DNA of 64,000 nucleotides from Acinetobacter calcoaceticus (GCF_016508255.1 NZ_JADVKT010000001.1:372001-436000), one strand, 5' to 3'; counted from the first letter of the stretch, positions 38,038 through 47,117 are shown. Notes: a model not told the origin generated them from the letters alone. Translations and numbers: made by a program.

Positions 38038-39003
38038 ATGCTTCATTTTACTTTTTTAGGCACATCTTCAGGTGTGCCCACCCTGACACGTAATGTTTCG
38101 GGATTAGCTGTTCGCAACAGTAAAAATAAGGACTGGATTTTAATTGATGCGGGTGAAGGTACTCAGCACCGCCTTCAACAAGCCAAACTTTCTCTACAAA
38201 ACCTAGTTGCCATTTGTATTACACACGTTCATGGCGACCATTGTTATGGTCTAGTAGGTTTACTGGCAAGTGCTGGTATGAATGCCCGCACTAAACCATT
38301 AACCGTTATAGCTCCGAAAGAAATTCAGCAATGGTTTGAAATCACAGCCCAACTTACAGACTTACACTTACCCTATTCACTGCATTTTATTGATGTGAAT
38401 GAAGCAATGCAGCCACAACAGATCACCAATGAGTTCATCATTCAAGCACATCCCCTAAGCCATCGTGTTCCAAGTTTTGCATTTAGCATTTACATAAAAT
38501 CTAGCCAGAAAAAATTAGATATTCAAGCATTAACTCAGCTTGGCGTACCTCAAGGCGATATGTGGGGCCATTTAAAGCGAGGCTACAATGTTGAATTTGA
38601 GGGACAAACTTTAAAGGCTCAAGACTTTATCCAAATTCAAACTCAGCAAGTTCATGCAATTATAGGTGGAGATAATGACCAACCTGAACTATTAACTGAC
38701 GCTTGCAAAGATGCCCAACTCCTTATTCACGAATCGACTTATTTACAAACGGTTTTAGATAAAGTCGGCAAAGGTCCAATGCATAGCTCAGCAAAAATGG
38801 TGGCTGAATTTGCAGAACAGCAATCTTTGGATAATTTAATTCTGACGCATTTTAGCCCTCGCCATCAGGATAAAGCTGGACAGCAAGCTATTACTGAAGA
38901 AGTTCGCCAGTTTTATAACGGTCATTTTTATTTAGCCAATGATTTTGATGAATTTACTTTAAATGAAGCTGGACAGCTTTTAAAAGTCGAAAAGAAATTT
39001 TAG
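38038..39003 (+). CDS. rnz: Ribonuclease Z
   Basis: The 321-residue metallo-beta-lactamase-fold nuclease has LGTSSGVPT at the N-terminus, the zinc motif THVHGDHCYG (about 61-70), LIHESTY and the late LTHFSPRH. RNase Z (ElaC) trims tRNA 3' ends or degrades mRNA. Its place between rtcR and rtcB is notable: an RNA-processing nuclease embedded in an RNA-repair locus. It is divergent from rtcR and has its own terminator. Confidence 0.94.
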   Translation: MLHFTFLGTSSGVPTLTRNVSGLAVRNSKNKDWILIDAGEGTQHRLQQAKLSLQNLVAICITHVHGDHCYGLVGLLASAGMNARTKPLTVIAPKEIQQWFEITAQLTDLHLPYSLHFIDVNEAMQPQQITNEFIIQAHPLSHRVPSFAFSIYIKSSQKKLDIQALTQLGVPQGDMWGHLKRGYNVEFEGQTLKAQDFIQIQTQQVHAIIGGDNDQPELLTDACKDAQLLIHESTYLQTVLDKVGKGPMHSSAKMVAEFAEQQSLDNLILTHFSPRHQDKAGQQAITEEVRQFYNGHFYLANDFDEFTLNEAGQLLKVEKKF

Positions 39004-39015
39004 AGCCAACCTAAT

Positions 39016-39057
39016 ATATCTAAAAAGATACTTAAATATATTTTTAGATATTTTTTA
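39016..39057 (+). terminator. Terminator of rnz
   Basis: ATATCTAAAAA pairs with TTTTTAGATAT (11 bp) across a 14-base loop and is followed by a U-run. This separates rnz from the sigma54-driven rtc transcript. Confidence 0.7.
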
Positions 39058-39157
39058 AATATTAATAATTAATATCCAAATTTATTTTTAACAACCTTAA
39101 ATTATTTTTTATATAAATTTCAAACTCTTATATTTAAATTAAATACTTTTTAAAAAG

Positions 39158-39174
39158 TTGGCACACTCAGTGCA
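39158..39174 (+). promoter_or_regulatory. Sigma54 promoter of the rtc operon
   Basis: TTGGCACACTCAGTGCA carries the -24 GG (39160-39161) and -12 GC (39172-39173) exactly ten bases apart, the invariant sigma54 spacing. Transcription should begin near 39185. It fits control by the neighbouring RtcR. Confidence 0.9.
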
Positions 39175-39189
39175 ATAGTACAAGCACAC

Positions 39190-39243
39190 AACATCATTTG
39201 GATGTTATGAATAACACCTGCCTGTAAACGCTTGGCAGGCAGG
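39190..39243 (+). promoter_or_regulatory. Hairpin-rich rtcB leader
   Basis: Three inverted repeats lie between the sigma54 promoter and rtcB. AACATC (39190-39195) can pair with GATGTT (39201-39206). TGTTAT (39203-39208) can pair with ATAACA (39211-39216), which competes with the first. CCTGCCTG (39217-39224) pairs with CAGGCAGG (39236-39243). The last stem is strong and ends 18 bases before the rtcB ATG. Confidence 0.6.
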
Positions 39244-39261
39244 CTTTGAAAGGAAAAGAAA

Positions 39262-40530
39262 ATGTCTGTCGTTGAAGAAATTAACCAACAAGCTCAATTT
39301 GAACAAAAGCAGCAACAACGCTCTTATCAAGTTCTGCAAAATGAAAAAAGTGTGCCAGTCAAAATGTGGACTAAAGGCGTGCTTGTTGATGACAACTCAA
39401 AACAACAATTATTGCAAACGGCACAAATGCCTTTTATTTATAAGTGGATGGCTGTAATGCCAGATGTACACTTCGGTTTAGGAGCAACTATTGGTAGCGT
39501 GATTCCAACCAAAGGCGCAATTATTCCTGCTGCAGTAGGTGTAGATATTGGCTGCGGAATGATGGCAACCCGTACCAGTTTAACTGCCTCAGATTTACCA
39601 GATAACTTACATGCTTTACGTACTGAACTTGAACGTTTAATTCCACATGGAATGACGAAGCGCGGACGTGATCGCGGCTCATGGGAAACTCCACCAGAAA
39701 TGGTAGATCAAGCTTGGGCCGATCTGGTTGCAGATTTTGAATACATTTGCGCAAAACACCAACGTTTGAAAAATACCAACAACCGCAAGCATTTGGGAAC
39801 ATTAGGTACAGGAAACCACTTTGTCGAAATCTGTTTAGATGAGCATGATCATGTGTGGATTATGTTGCACTCAGGATCCCGTGGTGTAGGAAATGCCATC
39901 GGTAATCATTTTATTGAGCTTGCACGTAAAGATATGCAGAAGCATTTCATTAACTTGCCGAATAAAGATTTAGCATACTTAGTTGAAGGCACTGAACATT
40001 TTGATGATTATTGGTTTGCGGTAGGTTGGGCTCAACGCTTTGCCATGAAGAACCGTGAGATCATGATGCAATCTGCAATTAAAGCCTTGGCTACCATTGT
40101 ACCAAAGCCTTTTCAGGCACGTTTGGAAGCAGTGAATTGTCACCATAACTATGTAGAAAAGGAAGAACACTACGGTGAAGAAGTGATGGTCACTCGTAAA
40201 GGTGCAGTCCGTGCGCGCTTAGGTGAATATGGAATCATTCCGGGTTCAATGGGTGCGAAGTCATTTATTGTGCGTGGGCTTGGAAATCAAGAATCTTTCT
40301 GTTCATGTTCACATGGCGCAGGTCGTGTGATGAGCCGTACTGAAGCAAAACGACGTTTTACTGTTGAAGATCAGATTGCACAAACTGAAGGTGTAGAATG
40401 CCGTAAAGATGCCGCTGTTATTGATGAAATTCCATCGGCTTATAAACCAATTGAAGATGTAATGAAAGCACAAAGCGATTTGGTTGAAGTGGTTTATACA
40501 TTAAGACAAGTGGTGTGTGTTAAGGGTTAA
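39262..40530 (+). CDS. rtcB: RNA ligase RtcB
   Basis: The 422-residue enzyme joins 2',3'-cyclic phosphate or 3'-phosphate RNA ends to 5'-OH ends, using GTP and Mn2+. Metal and guanylylation motifs are present: DIGCGMM, GTLGTGNHFVE, HSGSRGVGN, NCHHNY, GSMGAKSFIV, and CSHGAGRVMSR with the catalytic His. Ribosome site AAAGGA is well placed. Length matches the bacterial RtcB family. First gene of the sigma54-controlled operon. Confidence 0.97.
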   Translation: MSVVEEINQQAQFEQKQQQRSYQVLQNEKSVPVKMWTKGVLVDDNSKQQLLQTAQMPFIYKWMAVMPDVHFGLGATIGSVIPTKGAIIPAAVGVDIGCGMMATRTSLTASDLPDNLHALRTELERLIPHGMTKRGRDRGSWETPPEMVDQAWADLVADFEYICAKHQRLKNTNNRKHLGTLGTGNHFVEICLDEHDHVWIMLHSGSRGVGNAIGNHFIELARKDMQKHFINLPNKDLAYLVEGTEHFDDYWFAVGWAQRFAMKNREIMMQSAIKALATIVPKPFQARLEAVNCHHNYVEKEEHYGEEVMVTRKGAVRARLGEYGIIPGSMGAKSFIVRGLGNQESFCSCSHGAGRVMSRTEAKRRFTVEDQIAQTEGVECRKDAAVIDEIPSAYKPIEDVMKAQSDLVEVVYTLRQVVCVKG

Positions 40531-40532
40531 AT

Positions 40533-40916
40533 ATGGAAAAAGATTGTTTAGATATTCGAAGCTATAGAATCAGGGCAAATGAAGAAAAGCATCTTGCTCT
40601 ACCTGAGCAATCTTATTACATCATCCTAGCTGTCAATACTGATCAAATTTTGCCTGAATGGCGTAATTGGATTTGTAAGCAGATTGTCTATTCCAAACAC
40701 TGTATTCAAGCAATGGTTACAGGACATGAGAGTTCTATTTGGGATGATGTTTTAGATGAAACGTATCTAGCTTTTTATAACTATCAACCACCAGTCGATC
40801 ACTGCTTCATGACCACTTGGCATGAAGATGAAACTTTAGAACACATTACTGAATGTGCAAAATTTAGTATGCAATTAGAAGATATTTCGAAATTAGTTAT
40901 TGTACATATTGAATAA
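40533..40916 (+). CDS. Unknown protein in the rtc operon
   Basis: The 127-residue acidic soluble protein is not one I can identify. It begins two bases after the rtcB stop and is followed after 12 bases by the DIP1984-family gene, so it is almost certainly cotranscribed. Visible features are WRNWICKQIVYSKHC, a WDDVLDETYLAFYNY segment and CFMTTWHEDETLEHI. The four cysteines and several histidines give no clear metal site. Its position suggests a role in RNA repair or damage response. Confidence 0.7.
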   Translation: MEKDCLDIRSYRIRANEEKHLALPEQSYYIILAVNTDQILPEWRNWICKQIVYSKHCIQAMVTGHESSIWDDVLDETYLAFYNYQPPVDHCFMTTWHEDETLEHITECAKFSMQLEDISKLVIVHIE

Positions 40917-40928
40917 AAGGTAAATAAA

Positions 40929-41387
40929 ATGAAACTCGCTGAAGCACTTTTACTTCGAAGCGATCAACAAAAAAAGCTCGCTTCTTTAAAACAACGAATC
41001 AACACTAATGTATTGGTACAAGATGGTGATGAACCTAGTGAAGATCCAAATGAACTGATCAAACAGGTATTTGCCCTAACCCAAGAAAGCAATGAATTAA
41101 TTTATTGTATTCATCTAACCAATGCACAAGCAAAGCTAGAAGATGGGAAAACGCTATTATCACTATTGAGCTTAAGAGATAACTATGCCGAACAGCATAA
41201 AGTTTTAATCGATGCGATTGCCAATACAAATCGTGAGCCTGATCGTTATAGTTCACGTGAAATTAAGTGGAAGAAAGTTATTCCTGTTTCCAGCTTACAA
41301 AAGCAGGCTGATGATATCAGTGCAAAACTCCGCGACTTAAATATCAAAATTCAAGCCGCCAACTGGCAAATTGATTTAATCAAATAA
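40929..41387 (+). CDS. DIP1984-family protein
   Basis: The 152-residue protein matches the DIP1984/septicolysin-like family: LAEALLLRSDQQKKLASLKQRI at the start, the EDPNELI segment, and the basic SSREIKWKKVIPV region. It is predicted to be largely coiled-coil helix. Family function is unresolved; the septicolysin name comes from a proposed pore former, but there is no signal peptide. Good ribosome site (AAAGGT). It is the third gene of the rtc transcript. Confidence 0.82.
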   Translation: MKLAEALLLRSDQQKKLASLKQRINTNVLVQDGDEPSEDPNELIKQVFALTQESNELIYCIHLTNAQAKLEDGKTLLSLLSLRDNYAEQHKVLIDAIANTNREPDRYSSREIKWKKVIPVSSLQKQADDISAKLRDLNIKIQAANWQIDLIK

Positions 41388-41646
41388 ACACTAGATTTTG
41401 TGAAATCATTTTCACAATCACAGTTTGGGCATACTGGGCGAGTACAAGATCCTGCTTTTCACCGATCTGAGGGATTGAAAATAATTCAGGCGGCTATGGC
41501 AGCATGTGAGCCGTGCATCGATATTCACTTATCAGGTTCAGCACCATGCACCTAGCAAACCTTTGTCTAAAGCAAAGTTACACGTTACTTCGCATTACCA
41601 TGTACTGACAGTATGTTCATTAAATTAAAAAACAAGGAAAATAGAA
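41388..41646 (+). other. Unexplained 259-bp segment between DIP1984 gene and rtcA
   Basis: This gap is inside the rtc transcript and, from about 41420 to 41555, visibly richer in G and C than other gaps. It begins with a perfect 8-bp hairpin (TTGTGAAA / TTTCACAA, 41398-41417). It then has GCGGCT pairing with AGCCGT around 41490-41514, and GTGCAT (41513-41518) with ATGCAC (41546-41551). It also reads open from a GTG at 41400 for 51 codons to a TAG at 41553, and in the next frame to about 41626, as a frameshifted gene would. It could be a structured RNA or a decayed gene. Confidence 0.5.
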
Positions 41647-42693
41647 GTGAATACAGTTTTGGCAAATATGCCAAAAGCCATTCAAATTGATGGATCACAA
41701 GGTGAAGGTGGTGGACAGATTTTAAGAACTGCCCTTGCGCTTTCAATGATTACAGGTCAGTCTTTTGAATTAATCAATATTCGTGCAGGCCGTAAAAAAT
41801 CAGGTTTAATGCGCCAACATTTGGTTTGTGTGCAGGCATCTCAACAAATTAGCCAAGCTTATGTGAAAGGTGCTGAATTACATAGCCAACGGTTATATTT
41901 CGCACCTCAACATGTTCAAAGTGGGAAATATCAATTTCAAATCGGCTCTGCAGGTAGTACAACACTGGTTTTACAAACCCTCTTGCCTGTTTTGTTATTA
42001 CAAAGTGAAGCCAGCGAACTCACCATTTCAGGCGGTACACATAATCCACTTGCACCAACAGCAGATTTTATTGAACATTGCTTTTTACCTGCTCTAGCGA
42101 AGATTGGAATTAACGTCGATTTTAAATTAAACAAAGCTGGCTTTTTTCCAATTGGTGCAGGTGAAATTCAGATTACCGTTCAGCCATGGCAACATCGAAA
42201 CAGCTTAAATTTATTAAATCGTGGTGCTTTGCAATGCATGGAGGCTTTTGCAGCCACTCTGAACCTTTCAGAAGAAGCACAAATTGCTCAACGAGAATTA
42301 GTGACTTTAAATAAAACCCTGAAATTGGATACTCAACAACAATTTCATTTAAATGGGATTAGCCAAGGTAATACAGTTTATGTGACAGTTGAACATGAGT
42401 GTCATACTCAAGTGTTTACAGCTTTAGGCGAGATGCGCAAAAGTGCAGAACAAATAGCTGATCTTTTAGCAAAAGATGTAAAGCTATATTTATCTTCACA
42501 AGCTGTTGTAGATGAGTATTTGGCAGATCAATTACTTCTACCTTTGGCGTTAGGCCAAGGTGGTGAATTCACGGCTCAATTTATTAGCGAACACACTCGC
42601 ACTCAAGCAGCTATGATTGAAAAATTTATTGATTGTGAAATCGAAATTATCGAGTTAAATCCAGATCATTTCCATGTAAAAGTCAAAGTTTAA
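41647..42693 (+). CDS. rtcA: RNA 3'-terminal phosphate cyclase RtcA
   Basis: The 348-residue enzyme converts RNA 3'-phosphates to 2',3'-cyclic phosphates, with ATP. Motifs are SQGEGGGQILRTALALS near the N-terminus, RAGRKKSGL, GSAGSTTLV and the C-terminal SEHTRTQ with the nucleophilic His316. The start is a GTG with AAGGAA nine bases before it. Length matches E. coli RtcA (338). It is the last gene of the operon, ended by a hairpin directly after the stop. Confidence 0.96.
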   Translation: MNTVLANMPKAIQIDGSQGEGGGQILRTALALSMITGQSFELINIRAGRKKSGLMRQHLVCVQASQQISQAYVKGAELHSQRLYFAPQHVQSGKYQFQIGSAGSTTLVLQTLLPVLLLQSEASELTISGGTHNPLAPTADFIEHCFLPALAKIGINVDFKLNKAGFFPIGAGEIQITVQPWQHRNSLNLLNRGALQCMEAFAATLNLSEEAQIAQRELVTLNKTLKLDTQQQFHLNGISQGNTVYVTVEHECHTQVFTALGEMRKSAEQIADLLAKDVKLYLSSQAVVDEYLADQLLLPLALGQGGEFTAQFISEHTRTQAAMIEKFIDCEIEIIELNPDHFHVKVKV

Positions 42694-42720
42694 GAAGCTC
42701 ATGACTGAGCTTCTTATTTC
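42692..42720 (+). terminator. Terminator of the rtc operon
   Basis: A perfect 10-bp stem (AAGAAGCTCA / TGAGCTTCTT, loop TGAC) starts inside the rtcA stop codon and is followed by ATTTCT. Confidence 0.75.
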
Positions 42721-42727
42721 TAAAAAA

Positions 42728-44188
42728 TTACTCTACAGATGCCAAAGCCGTCACCAACAACTTCCAGCAATTATCTACAGTATCAACCTTTACTCGCTCA
42801 CCCGGTGCATGCGCACCTTGAATATCAGGTCCAAATGAAACCATCTGTAAATCTGGATAGTGCTCGGCAATAATGCCGCACTCTAGGCCTGCGTGAATCA
42901 CTTTTAGCTTTGGCTCAATGTTAAACGCCTTTTGATAGGCTTGTTGTAAGCACTTTAAAGCAGCCGAATCAGGATTTGGTGTCCAACCCGAAACTAATGG
43001 TGTGAGTGTAGAGGCGATATTAAATTGACTAAAATGCGCCTGAATTTTCTTTGCAAAATCTTCAGCTTCTTGATTCACCATTGAGCGGACCATTAAAACA
43101 GCTTTTCCCCCCTCTCGACTTAATTTTACAACCCCAATATTATTTGAAGTCTCAACCACATCTGGAAGAGCTTGACTCATACTTGCAACGCCGTATGGAC
43201 TTGTTGCCAAAGCTTGCAGCCATTCGCCTTGCTGTTGCAAAGCAATAACTTCGGTCACTTCAGAGCTATTCGGTTGAATAGTTAATTGTAGATTGTCATC
43301 AATACCCTGTAGCTGTTTTTTCCATGTCGTTTGATATTCAGCGAGTAATTTTTCTAATTCAGGTAACTGGTTAGGCGAAATTGCAATGGTTGCCACTACT
43401 TCTCGAGGTAAAGCATTACGAGCTGTACCACCTGTAAACTCGACAAGGCGACCACCAAGTTGTGCTAAATGCTGATATAAAAAGCGAGCCAAAATAACAT
43501 TGGCATTACCGCGTCCTAAGTGAATATCTACACCAGAGTGTCCACCTTTGAGGCCCGCAACCTGAATGTTCACAGCGGTCAAGTTTTCAGGAATTGGTTC
43601 ATAAGTAAGTGACTGTTCAACTTCAACATCAATACTGCCAGCACAGCCGAGATATAGCTCACCCCACTCTTCAGTATCAATATTAAATAGCCATTTCCCT
43701 TTTAATACACCTGCCTGTAAAAGCCGTGCACCACTCATGCCCGCTTCTTCATCAACAGTTAAAAGAACCTCAATTGGGCCATGAGCAATATCATTTGAGT
43801 CTAATACAGCTAAAGCTAGGGCTACCCCAATGCCATTATCAGCACCCAAAGTCGTATCTTTAGCAATTAACCAGCCATCTTCAAGAACTGAGCGAATTGG
43901 GTCTTTAAAGAAATCATGTACTGTGCCAGTGTTGGCTTGTGTGACCATATCTAAATGGCCTTGAAGAATGACCCCAGACACATGTTCTTTACCCGCAGTC
44001 GCATTCTTACGGATAATTAAATTACCGACTTCATCTACGTAAGTTTCCAAATTCCGACTTTGTGCCCAGTTTTGTAAAAATTTACGAAGCTGCTGTTCAT
44101 GCTTTGATGGACGAGGAATTGTGCAAAGTGTTTGAAAATGCTGCCAAACAACTTGAGGAGATAATGCTGCAATATCAACTTGTGTCAT
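42728..44188 (-). CDS. pepD: Aminoacyl-histidine dipeptidase PepD
   Basis: The 486-residue M20C metallopeptidase cleaves Xaa-His and other dipeptides. Zinc-site segments are LQGHLDMVTQ, TTLGADNGIGVA, LTVDEEAGMSGA, NIDTEEWGELYLGCAGS, and the late VIHAGLECGII. Length matches E. coli PepD (485). The ATG at 44188 is chosen over a GTG three codons upstream. Cytosolic, single gene. Confidence 0.93.
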   Translation of the reverse strand: MTQVDIAALSPQVVWQHFQTLCTIPRPSKHEQQLRKFLQNWAQSRNLETYVDEVGNLIIRKNATAGKEHVSGVILQGHLDMVTQANTGTVHDFFKDPIRSVLEDGWLIAKDTTLGADNGIGVALALAVLDSNDIAHGPIEVLLTVDEEAGMSGARLLQAGVLKGKWLFNIDTEEWGELYLGCAGSIDVEVEQSLTYEPIPENLTAVNIQVAGLKGGHSGVDIHLGRGNANVILARFLYQHLAQLGGRLVEFTGGTARNALPREVVATIAISPNQLPELEKLLAEYQTTWKKQLQGIDDNLQLTIQPNSSEVTEVIALQQQGEWLQALATSPYGVASMSQALPDVVETSNNIGVVKLSREGGKAVLMVRSMVNQEAEDFAKKIQAHFSQFNIASTLTPLVSGWTPNPDSAALKCLQQAYQKAFNIEPKLKVIHAGLECGIIAEHYPDLQMVSFGPDIQGAHAPGERVKVDTVDNCWKLLVTALASVE

Positions 44189-44359
44189 GAAAACCACACT
44201 CTAATTATGTAAATATCTTAATAATTTCAATATACACAATACATTAAAGATAGGTAGGGATTTCGGGAAAGATTTTGTATTTTTATATTTAATCTAAAGA
44301 GATTGTACGACTTTTCTAAAAAGCCGTCCTTTGTGAATAATTCTAAACACTAGTATTCC

Positions 44360-44743
44360 TTAGTTTTTCCATTCAAATGCTGAAAAACTCTGATCTGCTT
44401 TCAAACTATTTTCAACAGCCTGCGCAAGCTGACGAATAATGCTTTGTGTTTCAATTTTCTCAAACCAGTCTAGTTCTTCATCTGGATTGGCAGAGATTTC
44501 ACACATCAAATGCCCATCATGATCTGTTTTTTGACAAGTAATAGACAAGGGTAAAAGATGATTATCAATACTCACTTCTACTTTTTCATGTTCATGCACA
44601 ATATGCTGTGCATCAAAACCATAATGCCCCAATTGTTTAAACAGTAAAGCCGCAACATACTCTTGGGTGATATGGCATTCATTTGGTGGATGATCAAGTA
44701 CCCCATGTTGTGGGCAACTGGCAATAAATTGTAATTTTTTCAT
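44360..44743 (-). CDS. Small protein of unknown function
   Basis: The 127-residue soluble protein has no family I recognise. Two cysteines and several histidines cluster in its first 25 residues (SCPQHGVLDHPPNECH), possibly a metal site. The ATG at 44743 is chosen because AGGAC precedes it; an ATG at 44776 has no such site. It is downstream of tyrA-aroA on the same strand, across a 127-bp gap without a clear terminator. Confidence 0.65.
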   Translation of the reverse strand: MKKLQFIASCPQHGVLDHPPNECHITQEYVAALLFKQLGHYGFDAQHIVHEHEKVEVSIDNHLLPLSITCQKTDHDGHLMCEISANPDEELDWFEKIETQSIIRQLAQAVENSLKADQSFSAFEWKN

Positions 44744-44870
44744 CCTTTGTCCTAACACTTTTATCATTATCTGCACTTAGCATAAGCAATAAACAAACAG
44801 CAGCCAAGCCTTTAGCCCGCTGCTGCCGTTGCTATTGTGTTAGCAATTATAAAATGTATTAGGTGAAAAG

Positions 44871-47117
44871 TTATTGGCTAACTTCGATTGTTAAGCCTGC
44901 TTGATTCGCCAACTCAGTAAAAGTTGGGAAACTAGTAGCAACCGTTTCAGTACCTTGAATCGTAATTGGACCTGAAGTACGCAAACCTGCCATACTAAAG
45001 CTCATTGCAATACGATGGTCATGGTGTGATTCAACTTCACCACCCGCAAAGATTGGTGACCAATCACCTGACTTACCCTTACCTTCAATAATGATGCCAT
45101 CATCGGTAGGCGTACAATCAATACCCATGATTTTTAAGCCATCTGCCATCACCTGAATACGATCAGACTCTTTCACTCGAAGCTCAGCCGCACCAGTTAA
45201 TACTGTCTGACCTTCGGCACAAGCAGCAGCAATAAATAATGCTGGGAACTCATCAATTGCTAAAGGTACTTGATCTTCTGGCATATGAATGCCTTTGAGT
45301 GTACGTGAACCTTTAATATGAATATCAGCGATAGGTTCGCCACCAGCAATACGCTCATTTTCAACAGTCAGGTCAGCACCCATCTGTTTTAAAATTTCGA
45401 TTACACCCGTACGCGTTGGGTTAATCCCTACTGCTTCTAGAACAACATCGGCACCTTCAGTAATCGCAGCGCCCACCATAAAGAACGCAGCAGATGAAAT
45501 ATCTGAAGGAACTTGAATGTCGGTACCGACTAATTTGCCACCACCCACAAGGGAAATTTTATTACCTTCAGTTTTTACCTCATAACCAAAGGCACGAAGC
45601 ATACGTTCTGAATGGTCACGTGTTGGTTCTGGTTCTGTTACCGAGGTTTCACCTTCAGCCCATAAACCAGCAAGTAAAATACCAGATTTGACTTGAGCAG
45701 ATGCCATAGGTAAATCGTATTGAATGCCTTTTAATTGCTGAGCACCAGTAATACTTACAGGTGGAGTACCTTTTTCACCTGTCGTTTGAATTTGCGCACC
45801 CATTAAACGTAATGGTTTAGCAATACGCTCCATTGGACGTTTAGAGAGAGAGGCATCACCTGTCATCACTGAATCAAACTTTTGAGCTGACAACATACCT
45901 GAAAGCAAACGCATGCTTGTTCCAGAGTTCCCCATATACAAAGCACTTGCAGGCGCCTTTAAACCATGCATACCTACACCATGAATGGTCACTTCACCAT
46001 TTTTAGGGCCTTCAATGCTTACACCCATGTCACGGAAAGCTTGCAGAGTTGCCAGTGCATCTTCACCTTCAAGGAAACCAGTTACATGCGTGGTTCCTTC
46101 GGCAATAGCACCAAACATAATGGAGCGATGTGACACAGATTTGTCACCCGGTACGGTAAATTTACCTTTAAAAGTTTTATTTCCCGGTAAGATACTGAAT
46201 TGCTGTGTCACCTTATTTTTCTCCATTAAAGGTTTTTTGGCTAACATGTGATTGAAATGCTGACGTGCAGCCTGTGCATGACCGAGTAATCCCATCAATG
46301 CATGAGAGTCTTCGCTTTCAATCAATTTTCTAAGTACGGTAAGCTGTTTTTCAAAACCATCCACGGCATTTAATATTGCTGTTTTATTGGCAAAGAAAAT
46401 GTCATGCCACATTTGTGGATCACTCGCAGCGATGCGGGAGAAATCCCGAAAACCACCTGCCGCATAGCGGAAAATATCGAAATTATCTTCACGGTTCGCC
46501 AGTTGCTCGACCAGATTAAATGCCATTAAATGCGGTAAATGACTGGTATGTGCTAAAACCTCATCATGCTTGGCTACATCCATACAAATGACTTCGGCTT
46601 TTGCTGCCGACCAAAGTTGAATCAGTTTATCAACAGCCCATTCTGCGCTTGTTGGTAACGGCGTTAAAATCACTTTGTGATTGGCAAATAGATCAACTTT
46701 ACCCGCATGAACACCTGTATGTTCACTACCCGCAATAGGATGTCCGGGAACAAAACCTTCTGGTAGATCTTCACCGAATACAGCTTTTGCAGCATCTACA
46801 ACATTACCTTTTGTACTACCCACATCGGTTAAAATGGTGGTTCCTGACAAGTAAGGTTTAATTTGCTCAAGCACTTTTTGTGTAGCACGTACAGGCAAGG
46901 CTAAAACGACTAAATCTGCCCCTTTCACGGCTTCTACAGGATCGGAAAAACCTTCATGTATCAAACCAAGTGATTTTGCATCTTCTAAAGTTTTTTGTGA
47001 ACGTGTAGATGCCACAACAGTCGTCGCCAACTTTTCTGCAGCAATAACACGAGCTAAACTTGACCCAATGAGCCCTAAACCAATAAATGCAACTTTTTTA
47101 AATAAGGGGTGTGACAT
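44871..47117 (-). CDS. Fused prephenate dehydrogenase / EPSP synthase (TyrA-AroA)
   Basis: The 748-residue bifunctional protein joins tyrosine and shikimate steps. Residues about 1-290 are TyrA (NAD loop GLGLIGSSLARV, then GHPIAGSEHTG). From about 310 it is AroA, which transfers enolpyruvate to shikimate 3-phosphate. The AroA part carries class II EPSP synthase signatures: GDKS, SAQVK, RDHSE and NPTR. That class is known for low glyphosate sensitivity in other bacteria. The fusion is known in Acinetobacter and relatives. I start at the ATG 47117; a TTG at 47141 would add eight residues. Confidence 0.95.
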   Translation of the reverse strand: MSHPLFKKVAFIGLGLIGSSLARVIAAEKLATTVVASTRSQKTLEDAKSLGLIHEGFSDPVEAVKGADLVVLALPVRATQKVLEQIKPYLSGTTILTDVGSTKGNVVDAAKAVFGEDLPEGFVPGHPIAGSEHTGVHAGKVDLFANHKVILTPLPTSAEWAVDKLIQLWSAAKAEVICMDVAKHDEVLAHTSHLPHLMAFNLVEQLANREDNFDIFRYAAGGFRDFSRIAASDPQMWHDIFFANKTAILNAVDGFEKQLTVLRKLIESEDSHALMGLLGHAQAARQHFNHMLAKKPLMEKNKVTQQFSILPGNKTFKGKFTVPGDKSVSHRSIMFGAIAEGTTHVTGFLEGEDALATLQAFRDMGVSIEGPKNGEVTIHGVGMHGLKAPASALYMGNSGTSMRLLSGMLSAQKFDSVMTGDASLSKRPMERIAKPLRLMGAQIQTTGEKGTPPVSITGAQQLKGIQYDLPMASAQVKSGILLAGLWAEGETSVTEPEPTRDHSERMLRAFGYEVKTEGNKISLVGGGKLVGTDIQVPSDISSAAFFMVGAAITEGADVVLEAVGINPTRTGVIEILKQMGADLTVENERIAGGEPIADIHIKGSRTLKGIHMPEDQVPLAIDEFPALFIAAACAEGQTVLTGAAELRVKESDRIQVMADGLKIMGIDCTPTDDGIIIEGKGKSGDWSPIFAGGEVESHHDHRIAMSFSMAGLRTSGPITIQGTETVATSFPTFTELANQAGLTIEVSQ

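Noticed and set aside
41490-41560. A complete tRNA in the rtc gap
   Set aside because: GGTTCAGCACC resembles a T arm but lacks the T54-A58 pair and no seven-base acceptor stem could be built, so only a loose tRNA-like reading remains.
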